Made by a program: the position numbers and the translations under genes. A DNA stretch of 64,000 bases from Andrena cerasifolii. Lineage: Eukaryota > Arthropoda > Insecta > Hymenoptera > Andrenidae. The notes below the pieces were generated by a model. It searched no databases, was not told the DNA's origin, and saw nothing but the letters and a program-made list of their open reading frames with translations. Shown one piece after another: positions 1 to 11,621 of this stretch (position 1 is its first letter; every line of letters begins with the position of its first letter). The stretch is from the NCBI RefSeq assembly GCF_050908995.1, contig NC_135120.1, forward strand, positions 16,071,433-16,135,432, written 5' to 3'.

Positions 1-3000
1 TAATCATCTGCGAGCAATTTAAATATGAGATAATGAAGCACGTGGCCAAAAACAGTGCAATAGCCACAAACGGCACATCTACCCTAAATTACAAATTGCC
101 GGAATTACTAGCCAAAATTATTCAGAGGACGAACAGTGTAAATCTCGATTTTAATGGTAATGGAACTATACTGATTGGCTTCTGAACCCTTCATAGAAAT
201 CGTGCCTTCAAATGTCTTTCAAGCATACAGTAACGTGAGTAGTGAGTAGGTTCAAAGCACTCTAATCCAGAAATCCCAAGTTGAAGGGCAGAAAATACTA
301 AACTAATATTTTATAATTATTTCTTTCACACGTCAAGTGACCTTTTTATCACAACATCTTTATTGTCAAATATCTCGCAAATTATTGAGCCTCTACGCGA
401 ACCACCCCGCATGGACCAAATATTTATCTGTCCTCTATTTACCAACCCTCCAAGTTTCGTTGCAGACGATGCGTAATATCTCGCGTTGTTCCCTCGTTAG
501 ACGACACCCCGCACAGTTTCCCAGAAATCCTCCTTCTTTCGGTGGTTTCGCAGGAATTTCGCGTTCTCGCGGATTGTCCACAAGTTCGGAAACCGAACCG
601 AAACGGCTCGCGTGGCTAACTGAGCGGCTCGCGTAACACGGGCCTTGCGCCTTTAGCCGTGCAAGTTTTACGGTTGGCTGTACGGAAAATACGCCTGCCT
701 TTGTCGCAAAGAAAAGCAGTAGGAATGCTCTGAATTCGTAGAAGGGGAAACAGATCGAGGAATAGTACGAAGTTGTACGAAGGTGGACGTTCTAGGGGGT
801 GCATAAAGTCAGGGTTTCCGATTTGCTTGAAACTTTGAATATGTACACTTAGTGCACAGCACGTATAATTATGTACTAAAGGTTTACATATGCTGCACGA
901 TTCTAAACGCTGTAAGAAAATCTAGTTCAAAGTATCGTTGTTCCTGGATCTTGTGTACAGATCTATGTATACTGTCGATTAAATGTTTGGGTCCTATTTG
1001 CGTGCTGCATTCGAATACAAAATGCAGAATCTACCATCTAACAGTACTTTAAACTTTATGCATTTGGTAAATGGTCCACGTGCCATAAGAGCATTTAATT
1101 TTAATTTACTTCCAGCTAAAGGTACTTGCATTTTATAACGTTGTAATTACTCACGCCCCTTTATGGCTTTGTGGTTTATCTTTTCAGAAAGAACATAAAC
1201 AAAAGTTATGCAAGCTAGTAATGCGAATGTCAGAACTATGACCGATATTGGTAGAAACGTGGTGGATGTTTTGAAATATAAACACTTCGTACTAAATCGT
1301 TCGTTTTAGAAAAAATTCCTGTTTCCTATTCTCTGTGGAAAAATGTATCCAAATTCAAAGTTCTTTCTACAGAGAAAGAAACTACTATTCTGTGAAAAGG
1401 TATCAACTAATTTTTACACAAACATGCAGAAACTCGTGGCACAAAGCCTTGCACAACACTGTACCTGCTACGTTAAAAACGGAGAAACTATTCCTGAGTT
1501 TCATTTCTCCTACAATAAACGTTCCAATTGTTATACATTGATAATAGTCATTGACTCTCTTAAATGGGTCCACCAACTCTTGTCGCATGGCCTTTGAGCA
1601 GTTTCGTAATTATAGAATGCACAAGGAGCAACCTCGGATTGATAAGAAAATTTTTCAACAACAACGTCTATCGCCAAAACATCTCCCCTGTTCCATTCAG
1701 GAATGGAATAACGAGGCGGATGTTTCCGTCTCGGTGGTTATCGCTTCCACGGAAAGCACGCTCTGCAATCAGTTACGAGGAATTATGACTGGTGGAGGCC
1801 GTTCTAGCCGTTGCGCGGCGAAATATTGGCACTTCTGCCTGTATGCTGATAAGAACTGCATCTCACGACCTTTCGTTACGGGTGCATTGTATGATGGCCG
1901 GTTAAAGCGGGGCCGAGGATAAAGATGAAACGGCGGGATAGAGGAATTTATTGCCGTGATTGTGTTTCAGTGGATGCGCGATAGGTTCGTAAGTCTCGAT
2001 CTGCTGGGGGAACTGTTCTCGCGTGAGCACGGGGATTCTCGCGCCGCGCCGGGCAACCCGACACTCGTTAAAAATTTCCATGCAAAATGTATGGCCGCGT
2101 TGCGAGCTCGTATCTCCCATCGGCGACGAAAAAAGGGTAGGAACGTTGTCCGATGGTGCTTCATTCAACGCGTAATACTTGCCATGAGTTGATAATGTTG
2201 ATACGTCTTTAATGAAACCCTTGTTTATTGGCAAAGTTCGGGTTTTTAGAATGTGACTGGAATGCTGGTGAGATGAAATATTTGGATAAGATTACAGTTT
2301 AATGTGACTTTAGTAAACCCTCGTGGGCCACCCATCCGATTTCAGTACGATTTACAGTTGTAAGTCGAAAGAGAAGTGCAGATCATGAAAATTGTGTTGG
2401 TTCACGATTTGTACCATTTCTTGTAATACACCTTTTAATAAAATCGTTTTCTTCCCTGTCGCTCCACTAAATTTTACGGCTCGTTTTCCTATTGTCCCAA
2501 ATTTTGCAATTTCCTTCCGTCTAAAATTCGCTCTCTAACCACCCTCTCGTCTTTTAAACGTGAAATGACATTATTTATTGCTGAGTACCAACGATGGCAA
2601 TTAATTCTTACTTTTGCTATTTTCAACGTCACACATATGGCTTTAGTCCATACCCGCGATTACGTTCTTTGGCTATCTACATCTATTTCTCGAATACATA
2701 CACTGTTATTTTTAAGTGGTTGGGTTAAGAACAGCTGAGGCTGGACCTCTGCCTTTGCAGTCTACTTCTACTGTTACATATACGGTATGCACTCGTTATA
2801 AGCCCGTTTCTACCATGCGTTGCACGCCCGGCGACTGTCCCCACCATTTCTTGGAATCCTTCGGAGCGAGAGGCTCTTTCGTTTCCTCCCGCTCGCTCTT
2901 GGGTTTTCTCACTCGCGCCATTGGTCGCGCGGAATAGTGTCCACAACGCGTCATTCGCCCGCCACAACCACCCTAAGTAGTAACAACTCTGCACCAGCCT

Positions 3001-4235
3001 ATTTGTCTAGCTTCTTAGCAAGTTTGTCTCCTACAACATTCGCATTACGAAAATAAAAAGTAAACACTTGTTCTTATACTTAAAGATCTCCACAACTTTT
3101 TTAGCAATTGTTTTCAATAAATCTCCATTGATCTAGGTCTGCATAACATCGTCACTAAAGAATCTACTAATTTGATGTGACCTATCGCTCGTCGAAAATT
3201 AATCACACATTTGCACACTATGAAGTACACCTTTGCACCCCTGTACACGTCCGTCAATACCCGTCACGAAAAACAGAAAAAAAATCAACGCAGGAAACGT
3301 TAATAACAAAGTACATACGCCTTATTCGATCGCGTATGTATGTAACACGAAGATTCGTCGGGTCTCCCTCTTTCTGATTTATCGCGGCAAGCTCAAAGTT
3401 TCATCCCAGTTACGCGCAACCTTGATGCATCTAATACGTACTTATTACGGGAACGTTAACCCCACCAGAGCAAATCGTGAAATTCAATCGCATCTTGGAG
3501 GGTCCAATCAAGCGGAGCGGTAATAACTTGGCAACCCTAAGCCCCTATTAAGAGCCGTTGTTGAAATCACGGCGCGCTGCCTGATTATTGTCTACCGCCG
3601 GCTAATTTTGATACGACAAGCCGATAATTACCAGAACGCTTAATTATTGTTCCCCGCGTCATTGTGCCCGTCGAATGTCTGCACTCGGCGCCGCGTGAAC
3701 GATGTTCCATAATGAAAATCCGTAAAAGGCTAAGCACATTGCATTAGCGGATCCAATAACGGTTTATTGTTAACAACGATGAAAGCTGGCCACGCGTTTG
3801 TTGTAACTGTAATCAGCGGTGGGACAACCAAGAACGGTTAATCCCCTAATAATAACGCGAATTACAGATTCCCTCGTTATACCCATGTATTCTTTGCGTC
3901 GTCCCCACTGTTCGCCCTATTGTTTTTGTTAAACTAAATGGGTAGGTATACGTTAGTGATTGAATTTTTACGATACTTTTAAATACAAATTGATTTCAAT
4001 CTGAACATTTTTGGAAGACTACATTAGAAGGGTAAATACGTGGTTGTTACTATTCACACGCTAAATTCTATTCACAGAGCGTAATTAATATCATTTCTTC
4101 GCGGAATCGAACCTTCATTTACATTACATTATACAAGGATCTAAAGCACACCATGTTCTTTATTCCAGGCCTCTGGCCAACCAACTACAGCGTCAAATAT
4201 TCAGCTAAGCCCCATAAAATTAAAATAAATAGCGC
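1..4235. other. Unassigned mosaic DNA, no gene recognised
   Basis: AT-rich sequence is interrupted by GC- and CpG-rich patches at about 1900-2160, 2720-3000 and 3540-3800. Short open frames of up to about 120 codons occur on both strands in the GC-rich patches. They overlap each other in several frames, and I see no domain, signal peptide or splice-supported exon. I see no repeat with clear boundaries. Confidence 0.6.
3540..3870. promoter_or_regulatory. Possible regulatory stretch rich in TAAT cores
   Basis: A moderately GC-rich island holds many homeodomain-type cores, including ataattacc, cttaattattg, gttaatcccc and gaattacag, spread over about 300 bp. The sequence has high complexity and no long open frame. 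Homeodomain proteins bind TAATTA and TAATCC cores, but such short motifs are common by chance. Function is inference only. Confidence 0.15.
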
Positions 4236-4897
4236 GTTAGTTCCTGGGATACTTATTTAATGGGAGGTGCCACCTTGGACGCAAGAAAATCATAGGTTTT
4301 GCTTAGAAAATTTTTTCTTTTAAATAATGAACTCAATAGAAAATTTGATTAATGGAGTTTGTTATACATCTTTTGAAGATTAAAATAAAAATTTCAACAA
4401 AATGGCGATGCTGGGGCCGTTACGCGGTGCGTCAACAATTGATTCGCCAATCGGCTTTGCGCCGATCTCAGAGACTATTTATCAGATTGACTAGAAATTT
4501 TGAGAGAATCTTGCGCACACGGATTTTACGATTAGTTGAAAATATTTTTAGCTTCAGACATTTTTGTAATCAAATTATTGTGTTAAAAATTACAATATTT
4601 TTCTTCAGACACTCCTCATTTCCATAAAAATGTTTATTTCCAAATATCCGTGTGTACTACTTTAGTTCATGTAATGTAGAAAATGAAAATTTTTCTTTTC
4701 TTATTCGAGGGACCACCATTTTGTTGAAAAGAAATAAACAAAAATATTTTTTTAATCTCGAACAGATGTACAACAAACGCCGCTAATCAGATTTTCTATT
4801 GAGTTCATTATTTAAAAGAATAAATTTGCCAAATAAACCTATGAATTTCGCGTGCCCAAGGTAGCACCTCCCTTTAATAAAATATCCCACCTAACCA
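4236..4897. mobile_element. Foldback DNA element with about 160-bp inverted arms
   Basis: The left arm (about 4236-4411) and the right arm (about 4709-4897) are imperfect reverse complements over roughly 160 bp. Shared landmarks, reading inward, are the outer gttag and gggat, then gggaggtgc, accttgg, cataggttt, taaatgaac-type sequence and finally ttcaacaaaatgg. About 31 bp around 4318-4350 is matched without mismatch by the right arm near 4790-4820, so the arms still resemble each other closely. The roughly 300-bp centre is AT-rich with a GC-rich patch near 4400-4470 and codes for nothing I recognise. Long arms with a short unique centre fit a foldback or MITE-type non-autonomous transposon. 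I could not define a target-site duplication, so the superfamily is open. A 91-codon frame inside (4352-4627) is probably chance. Confidence 0.75.
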
Positions 4898-7800
4898 ACC
4901 CGCAGGCTCGGCTAAAATTCGCCCCGGTCTCTTTTGAAACCTGCAAACTTCTGCCCAACGAAATTCGTCAAGAGTCGGAATTCAGGTCTCCTTCCTTCAT
5001 CGTTCAGGATCGTTTCTTGTTTGCTGAAAAAAAGTGGGCGAACGCCACCGAAATCGTCGGAAATAAAAAGTCGAGAGGGCGAATGTGAGAGGATCGCAGC
5101 GCCGACTGCGGGGAGGATGGGGTTGCGCAATATCGCGAAAGAGGGAAGTTTCTCTCTCCTATTGTTCCAGTATTAGTTAGTTTCATTAATGTAATTCCCG
5201 TGTACGAGATGAGAGGCCCCCCCTGTATTTACTTGGTTTCCTTTTTACCAATCTATTGTCGGCCTTTGTGCCGGCGTACCGGCATTGTCCCGGCCATTGT
5301 CAGCGGCTGTCTACGGTGGCAGCTCGCCCCTAAACCGCCGATGTCTCGGCACCGCAGTCACTGGTCAGCGCGCGCTGTCGGCGGAGTAAATTGGTGGCGC
5401 TCGATGGAATGACTGCCGCGGAAAAAATGCTAATGGCAACAATCAACCCTTTCGCCGTCATTGAGGAAAATATCACTAGGTCTGGGCCGATCGGGACAGG
5501 TCGAATGCCCGACGACCTGCTGGGGCGAACCGCGGCGGTAGGCGTGTGCGCGAGGATGAACGAGTGACTTTCAGCGGGGTTAGCGGTGATGCAACTTCGA
5601 TCCAGGTGAATGCAAATAGCCTCGCGGCTGTTTGACTTCCGTTGAATTGATATTTGTTTGGGAGAACTGTTTATAGTGCTGAAAAAGTAGGTCAGGCGGA
5701 GGATGTTAGACGAGAGGGCTGCGCGAGCTTACGAGCCTCGGAAGCGGTATGAAAAAGCCCCCGCCACCCTCTCCACCTCCCTTAGTCAGCGCAGAAGAAA
5801 TAAACGGGATGAAGCTTTTTACCGTCGTGTTGTCTTTTAACTTACTTTCATCGCGAAGAGGGCATGTATGTGCGGCTTTGGGTAGTAACCCTGGGGTACG
5901 ATAAATATTATCGTACTTATAAAGGATGCGGTGAAAGGAGATCGAAATGCATTCAGGGAGCCGCGGAATTGTTGGGCTAGGGGAAGTGGATGGGGAGGTC
6001 GAGAATAGTGGAAATACTTTTAATGAGCGTTCGTTTCGGAATGCACAGGGTGGGGCAGCGAAGTTACACGTCTGAATAATATGTTTTATGTAAGACCGTT
6101 ATGTGATATGATAGATGATGGTCTTGGGGTAGGATTATTCAAAGTAGAATTGAAATACAAAATAAAGGATGATATTTGAAATTATCAATTTTTTTAATTA
6201 CTTTGTTACTTCTACTTACTGATGTCAATTTTATTTTCTGTTTTAGGTAAGTTTGAGAGGGCGGAAGGATATTGTGAGGGAAACGCATAGCTGTAAGTCC
6301 TTTTTTATACGAATGAAACGTTAAGAGGACCTGTTCCGGTCTAGAGCCCATCAAAATAGGTGATCTTTAGGAATTAATTAAAGGAAAACTACTATATATA
6401 ATTTAGTGGGACTTTTTGCATTGTATTAAGGATGTCTTGAACTATATAAATATATTTTTTGTTTTATAATTAATCATTGTAGACGGCACTGGGGAGTCGT
6501 TAAAGTCGAGGCGTCAAAAAATTCATCCAAATCGGTGGAACCTGTAGCACCTAAACCAAAATGCCTACACATCAGACGACTGTAGTGCCGTCGTATACAT
6601 GTATATATTATCAACAAAAAAAAAATTTCACAGTTTATAGTATTAATACACATTACCCAAATGTACTAGTCACAATGTTTATTCATCTCCTTGTAATTAA
6701 TTCGCAAAACATAATTGATCTTCGAGCGATTTGACTGCTTACTTAGCCCCCTTAAGGGGATGTAACGTGATCTCTAATGTAGCTTATTTGCACATCGTAA
6801 CTAAGTTGTCGAGGTAAAGCGAGTCTTGTTGACGATAACCATTAAATTCGAGTTCTATAGCAAGGAATAGCCGTCTTACAGAATCAGGTAGTTGTAATTT
6901 ATGTCGTGTAAACCATCGTGGATTGCGTGTCCATTAATTACGGGAATGGGGTGGTAATATAAACATACGAAAGAAACGAAGTGAAAAAACAAATTTAGAA
7001 AACCTGGTTGTACACCAGTTAAACTTATATTTTTTCAAACCTGAGAGATAAATTTATATTTAATACAGCAATATAATTATAATGGTTTTTAATTTTGTTA
7101 AAAGTTACGTTGCTATCACTGAACTGCAAACATATTATTTCATTTCTTTTTATACACTCTAAATACAATTTTGTAATTCAAATACTGACGACGACGAATA
7201 TAACACAACAACTGAAATGATGCATGTTTAAATCAAGAAAAAATTCAATTCCCTTTTGTAAACCACTACACTAATTTGAAGATTATCTATTTACGAGTAA
7301 TTCAATTTATTTTCCAAAAAAAGTGAATGTGGTGTAGTCGATATGCCACTTGTTTCCATTACAGCTCTCTGCAATCATGAAAATATTGGATTGTTCTGCT
7401 GGAATATTCGATAAAAGGTTTAAAAATGAAAAAATATACATCTTTGTGTTGCTATTTATGGTCACGATGCATAAATCGCATCGGCGTTTCGCAGACTTGC
7501 AGCTGCGTAATTGAATTATGCGAAATATTAAAATGATGAGAAGCAGGAAGTAGAAAGAGACGGCGATTAAATTAGCTGTGTATCGCTCGGGACCTCAAAG
7601 AGATTTTTTCATTCCATTAACGAAATTTAATTCTGCTGGTTAAACTTTGCGACGGTCTATTTGAAACTTCAAATGATTGATATATTATCGATTCAAGCCG
7701 GGCATTAAACATAAGTACTTATTATACGCGGCGCAGGTCGGTGCATTTTTATGTAAATTTATTTATTCGTATTTGTGCAATTCTTTCGCGGAATAACGAA

Positions 7801-8202
7801 CGGATATTTGTACCGTTACCCCGCATGGAAATTCTGTAAAAAAAAATATTCCAATATCTGATCATTCGTTACGGTGTAAAGTGTGTCTGTTGCATAAACT
7901 AATAATAAATTTTGCATTTTTCAATCAAGCTCGCTCATCGACAGAGACTAACCTGCAGTAACAATGCATCATACAAATAATTATGGTGTTTCGTTTCAAT
8001 CAAATTTATTCCGTTCGAAATAAATAATTCTATGGTAATTAAAACCTGCCAATCAGAAATACCGGCATACGGAATACCAAGTAAGGTAATATAAAACGAA
8101 TATAATTTAGTGCACACACTTTCGAAACAGTCTGGCACGCGAAGCTGGTTTATGAGAATCAACATTTTTGTGCGTGTGCTGTGAGATCTAAAATACAGGG
8201 AT
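4898..8202. other. Unassigned DNA: CpG-rich island followed by AT-rich stretch
   Basis: About 4900-5600 is GC-rich, with several overlapping short frames and no recognised product. From 5800 to 8200 the sequence is AT-rich and almost without open frames. A palindromic TTAA site flanked by C and G runs lies at about 6748-6759 and resembles the ends of the TTAA repeat family seen at 15.9-21.7 kb, but I see no body of that repeat here. Nothing else stands out. Confidence 0.55.
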
Positions 8203-8773
8203 TGGAAGATTTCTCATCTTTCAGTGGAACATTTTTTATTCTTTGGTTAAGTATTCCTCATCCTTTAGTGGAGTATTCCTCATCGTTTTGGGAAGATCTC
8301 TCATATTTTGGTAAAGTAGGGGATTCTTTACTTTTTGTTGGAGTATTCCTTATCCTTAGTCGAATATTCCTCATCTGTTTGGTGCAGAATTCTTCATCCT
8401 TTGGTGGAGAATCTCTCATCTTTTAATAGAAGATTCCTTATTCTTTGGTGGAGTATTTCTTATCTTTTAGTGGAGGATTCTTTATCCTTTAGTAGAGGAT
8501 TCCTCATCCTTTGGTGGAGGATTTCTCATCTTTCAGTGGCAGATTTTTTATTCTTTAGTAGAGTATTGATTATCTTTTAGTGGAGCTCTCCCCATTCTTT
8601 GGTGGACGATTCCTTATCCTTTAATAGAGGATTTCTCATCCCTTGCTGGAGAACTTCTCATCCTTCAGTGAAGACTTTATCACACTTTGGTGGAGGATAC
8701 CTTGTTCTTTGGTGGTATATTCCTAATTCTTTGGTGCAGACTTCCATATCTTTTGGTAGTGGATTCCTCATCC
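8203..8773. repeat. Degenerate 22-bp minisatellite, about 26 copies
   Basis: A unit of 22 bp repeats across about 570 bp with strong divergence between copies. A typical unit is gtggaggattcctcatcctt followed by t and a purine. The spacing stays at 22 bp through most of 8440-8760, with some indels near 8290-8400. On the + strand the array gives overlapping frames (8181-8426, 8335-8580, 8599-8823) whose peptides repeat LVEYSSS- and ILWWSIS-like words. These are by-products of the repeat, because 22 is not a multiple of three and stops break every frame. The array stops exactly where the small MITE at 8774 begins. Confidence 0.85.
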
Positions 8774-8860
8774 CCCTAGTAGCATTTCTGGTTGGCCCAC
8801 AGTATCCCCAAGTTGGGAACTAGTTGGCCACCAAAATGCCAACAATAAATGCTGCTAGGG
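8774..8860 (-). mobile_element. 87-bp MITE with 14-bp terminal inverted repeats, copy 1
   Basis: The ends read ccctagtagcattt and, on the other strand, ccctagcagcattt: 13 of 14 bases match as terminal inverted repeats. The body (landmarks ttggcccacagtatcccc and ttggccaccaaaatgccaac) occurs again in opposite orientation at 21141-21216 with only a few differences. Two copies of a short TIR-bounded unit at separate loci show it is interspersed and probably mobile. I saw no clear target duplication, so the superfamily is unknown. Confidence 0.7.
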
Positions 8861-9602
8861 CCTTTGCCAAAAGATTCTCCACCTTTGATACAGGACTACT
8901 TATCCCTCACGAGTCCTTCTCCAACCAGAGACCTTCCCACACGCACGCAATCTTAATTCGCCAAATTCAATTGAACCAAACGAAGCGGTGACGAAGTAAG
9001 ACGAATGAACGGGACGATGCGCGTGTTCGAAGGTGAAACACGTCCTCTCATCCGTTAGCGAAATCGCGACACCTAGGATTCATCTCCCGGCCAGCGGGCA
9101 GCGCGTAATCCTTTATCCGGTTTTATGACTTCCGGCGTGGACTTTTTTCTCCACTCGCGTCCGCCGTTGACGTCGCACGAAATTAAGAACGTCGTTCGTC
9201 TTTCATACGTCGGAGGAGGCGCTGCACGGTTCCCCGCGGTGTTTTTGTCCCGTTTACGGAAATACGAGGGCGGCAAGAAAAGAGCGCCCTCCCCACTGGA
9301 GCCCGCGATTACGATGACGACTATTTTTCACGGGATTCGTCTCGCTTTCGGATGAACGCGTGGCCCTGAAGAGGAGCCGCGCGGAGCTGAGAAAAAGTCA
9401 CAGATAGGGGGGCGCGAGTATTTCTTCAAATCTGGCAGATCCCTGGGTCCAATGGTTAATTCATTATTTCTGATTATCACGTAGGCCATAAATCTGAAAT
9501 ATCGTAAGAAATAGGGTAGCTTTGGTAATTCTTCTGGCGGATCTATAACCCCCGCTCAGAAGCTTCCGCTCTTTTCAACAAACTTCTAGTATTTGGTATA
9601 GA
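8861..9602. other. Unassigned DNA with CpG-rich island
   Basis: About 8930-9410 is CpG-rich and carries short antiparallel frames (67 and 76 codons) that look like chance. I see no repeats or gene signals. Confidence 0.5.
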
Positions 9603-9750
9603 TAACTGAAGAGCCCTTGTAGAAAACACTGTAAGTGCCAAAGTTAAACGAAACAAATTTATCGGAAGATGTTCCACTTGCCAATGGTAATACTATAGAA
9701 TAGAATTTGATGTTTGGTACTTTGTGTTTTCTACAAGGACTCTTCAATTA
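9603..9750 (-). mobile_element. Short inverted-repeat element related to the 54-kb hAT fossil
   Basis: The two ends are inverted copies. The left begins taactgaagagcccttgtag, and the reverse complement of the right begins taattgaagagtccttgtag, with similarity running on for about 40 bp. In addition, the reverse complement of about 9603-9708 aligns along its length with 54153-54245. Shared words are a ctatagtatt block, ggaacat-ttccga near the middle, and cgttttctacaagg-like sequence at the end. That other locus lies directly downstream of a hAT-like transposase remnant. The simplest reading is a non-autonomous foldback derivative of the same transposon family, built from two copies of its 3' end. 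No target duplication is visible. Confidence 0.65.
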
Positions 9751-10930
9751 ACTTTAGACTACATTTACTATAGTATAAGAATATTCATGTGAATAATGCA
9801 ATAAAAATCACGAAGTGGTCCCCTCAATCCTGTATAAAAATTGTGGGACGAACTCTGTAAATAAACAGATTCGAGAAAGTGGTTCTAAATTAGTCTTACG
9901 AATATATAAAGAATAGTGGAGGACGTGTAACGAAACTCAGAATATAAATATATTTTTCACTTTCCGGGAAGACTTTTAATACATATATCAGTATCATGTA
10001 GGTACTTTCTTTATTGCAAAACCTATCAAATCAGATACGTTCCTTCATATCCAAAGGTTACCTAATTTTTTCCACATTTGGGGTTAATATGACATCTGTC
10101 CTAAGATTTTAGAACGGGGTTGTGTGTAGAGTTTGGAGACTGTGCATTAGGGATTGCAAACCGGTAAATCGGTTTGAAGATTTTTTTCACTGATAACGTA
10201 ATAGATGTCGACGGAATTATGCGCTATATATATGCGCTACATTGCTATACCACAGACGAGGTATAGAATAGACCTATCAAGCAATGTATTTTTGTGTCGC
10301 CGGTTTAGGGGGTCCTAGGACCCCCTTGCCATTTTAGTGTCGCATGCAACGTTACCGGGGAAGTCTCAAAACAGATTGTAACGCTACGCGTGGTAGGAAC
10401 TAGAATTAAGCACGAGTAAAACTAGTTTATGTTTTGAGAGTCAATGCCCGCGATTTACAAATGTTTCTGTTAGAGTAACAATTTAAAAATCGTCTTATGA
10501 ACATATTTCGTTCAACGGAAAAGAACGGAGGAAGAAAATAAAACGATATCACATTCGTCTTTTAACCTTGCTGTCCTATTCCGGTTTATTTAACGCAAAA
10601 CAAATTTATTTAACATACAAATTTATATAAACAACAACATTATTTGTGGAAGACATGCTTTCATGATGTAACGTGGAATACCTCGCAAAGGAATTGTAAC
10701 TTTGTATATTTCAATAAAATGCTGAAGCAGAGAGGACTTTAAAAATTGTGAAAAACTCAACAGTTCCAGTATCTCGCTGAAATATTCCAACTTGCACTTA
10801 TTCTTCCATCTTAACACTATATTCGTATTCTGGGGTTCGGTAGGAACAATCGAACAACATTTTAAGTTACATAGTATTGCAAGTTAAAGAAATTCTTATA
10901 TACGACTAGAATATTTGACAATCGCAGTCA
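9751..10930. other. Unassigned AT-rich DNA
   Basis: No supported gene. The only notable structure is a compact palindromic segment at about 10220-10330, listed separately. A 64-codon minus-strand frame (10623-10817) has no recognisable features. Confidence 0.5.
10307..10326. repeat. 20-bp perfect palindrome
   Basis: The sequence agggggtcctaggaccccct reads identically on both strands. Just upstream, tacattgctatacc (about 10239) and agcaatgta (about 10279) form another inverted pair, and tgtgtcgc/agtgtcgc words flank the palindrome. This may be the core of a decayed foldback element or a chance strong hairpin. Confidence 0.6.
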
Positions 10931-10997
10931 TCGGCTCGGTTCTCACCGATTACCAGGTCTCACCGCGAGGAGGTTGCTGCGCTTGGAGACCCGTAGA

Positions 10998-11096
10998 GAG
11001 ATAGATGGAATCAAAGTTCCATCGATCTCCCTGTACATGAAGCCTACTAAACCAAAGAGATGGATGGAAACAAAGTTCCATCGATCCCTTCGGTTT
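10998..11096. repeat. Tandem pair of long hairpins, period 59 bp
   Basis: Two consecutive hairpins share the core gatggaa, a six-base loop ending aaag, then ttccatcgatc. The first has 13-bp arms at 10998-11010 and 11017-11029 with one mismatch. The second has 21-bp arms at 11049-11069 and 11076-11096 with three mismatches. The cores are offset by exactly 59 bp, so one is a duplicate of the other. They sit just outside the TIR-bounded segment at 11114-11560. Function unknown; an RNA transcribed here would fold strongly. Confidence 0.7.
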
Positions 11097-11113
11097 AGAT
11101 ATAGAATCTAGGG

Positions 11114-11560
11114 AACTGCCAAGCAATCACTCGATTAAAAGAAATTCAGGAAAGAAGGAAAGGCGAAGGGTAAGCATGAAACAAGTATTGGACGGCGCAG
11201 TTCCTACCACCCTGCTGTCCAAGTCGAAAGGGAAAAGCGCTCGGCGCCTCCCAGACGATTCCTGTTGCTCCGATGCGACTCGTCAGGAGCAAACACTTGA
11301 CCTGACTCAAGCCGTCCAACACGGAGATTGGGTAATCGAACCGGGTGACTTACGTAGGCAGTGTACCAAAAGGTGCACCCCCTACGCCCGAAACTTTTCC
11401 CTTTGGACAAGAACACCAAGGGATGAAACTGATCCACCCATACCGATTCCATGCTCAGTCACTTGCTTCCGCAAACGGAAGCAGCGGTAACCTCCTCATC
11501 ACAGATGAGGAGCCAATAAACGAACAACAGAGTTAATGATTTAGTGACTGCTTGGCAATT
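11114..11560. mobile_element. Candidate TIR element carrying two further stable hairpins
   Basis: The left end (11114-11131) reads aactgccaagcaatcact. The reverse complement of the right end (11543-11560) reads aattgccaagcagtcact, so 16 of 18 bases match. Inside, near the right end, are two perfect hairpins in a row: 7-bp arms at 11465-11471/11476-11482 with a 4-base loop, and 9-bp arms at 11492-11500/11504-11512 with a 3-base loop. The body is more GC-rich than its surroundings. It has a 104-codon + frame (11176-11490) and an 82-codon antisense frame, neither resembling a protein I know. Non-autonomous DNA transposon is the best guess. A structured RNA gene is an alternative. I saw no target duplication. 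Confidence 0.5.
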
Positions 11561-11621
11561 TTACATGGGACCTTAAATACTTCATACTATAATAAATTAG
11601 CCTAGGCTTCCTTAGATGTCT

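Noticed and set aside
4095..4120. tRNA-like B-box on the minus strand (ggttcgattcc)
   Set aside because: The flanks do not form the T-stem, and no A-box or acceptor stem is found.
8181..8823. Three consecutive + frames with similar peptides
   Set aside because: Products of the 22-bp minisatellite read in different phases.
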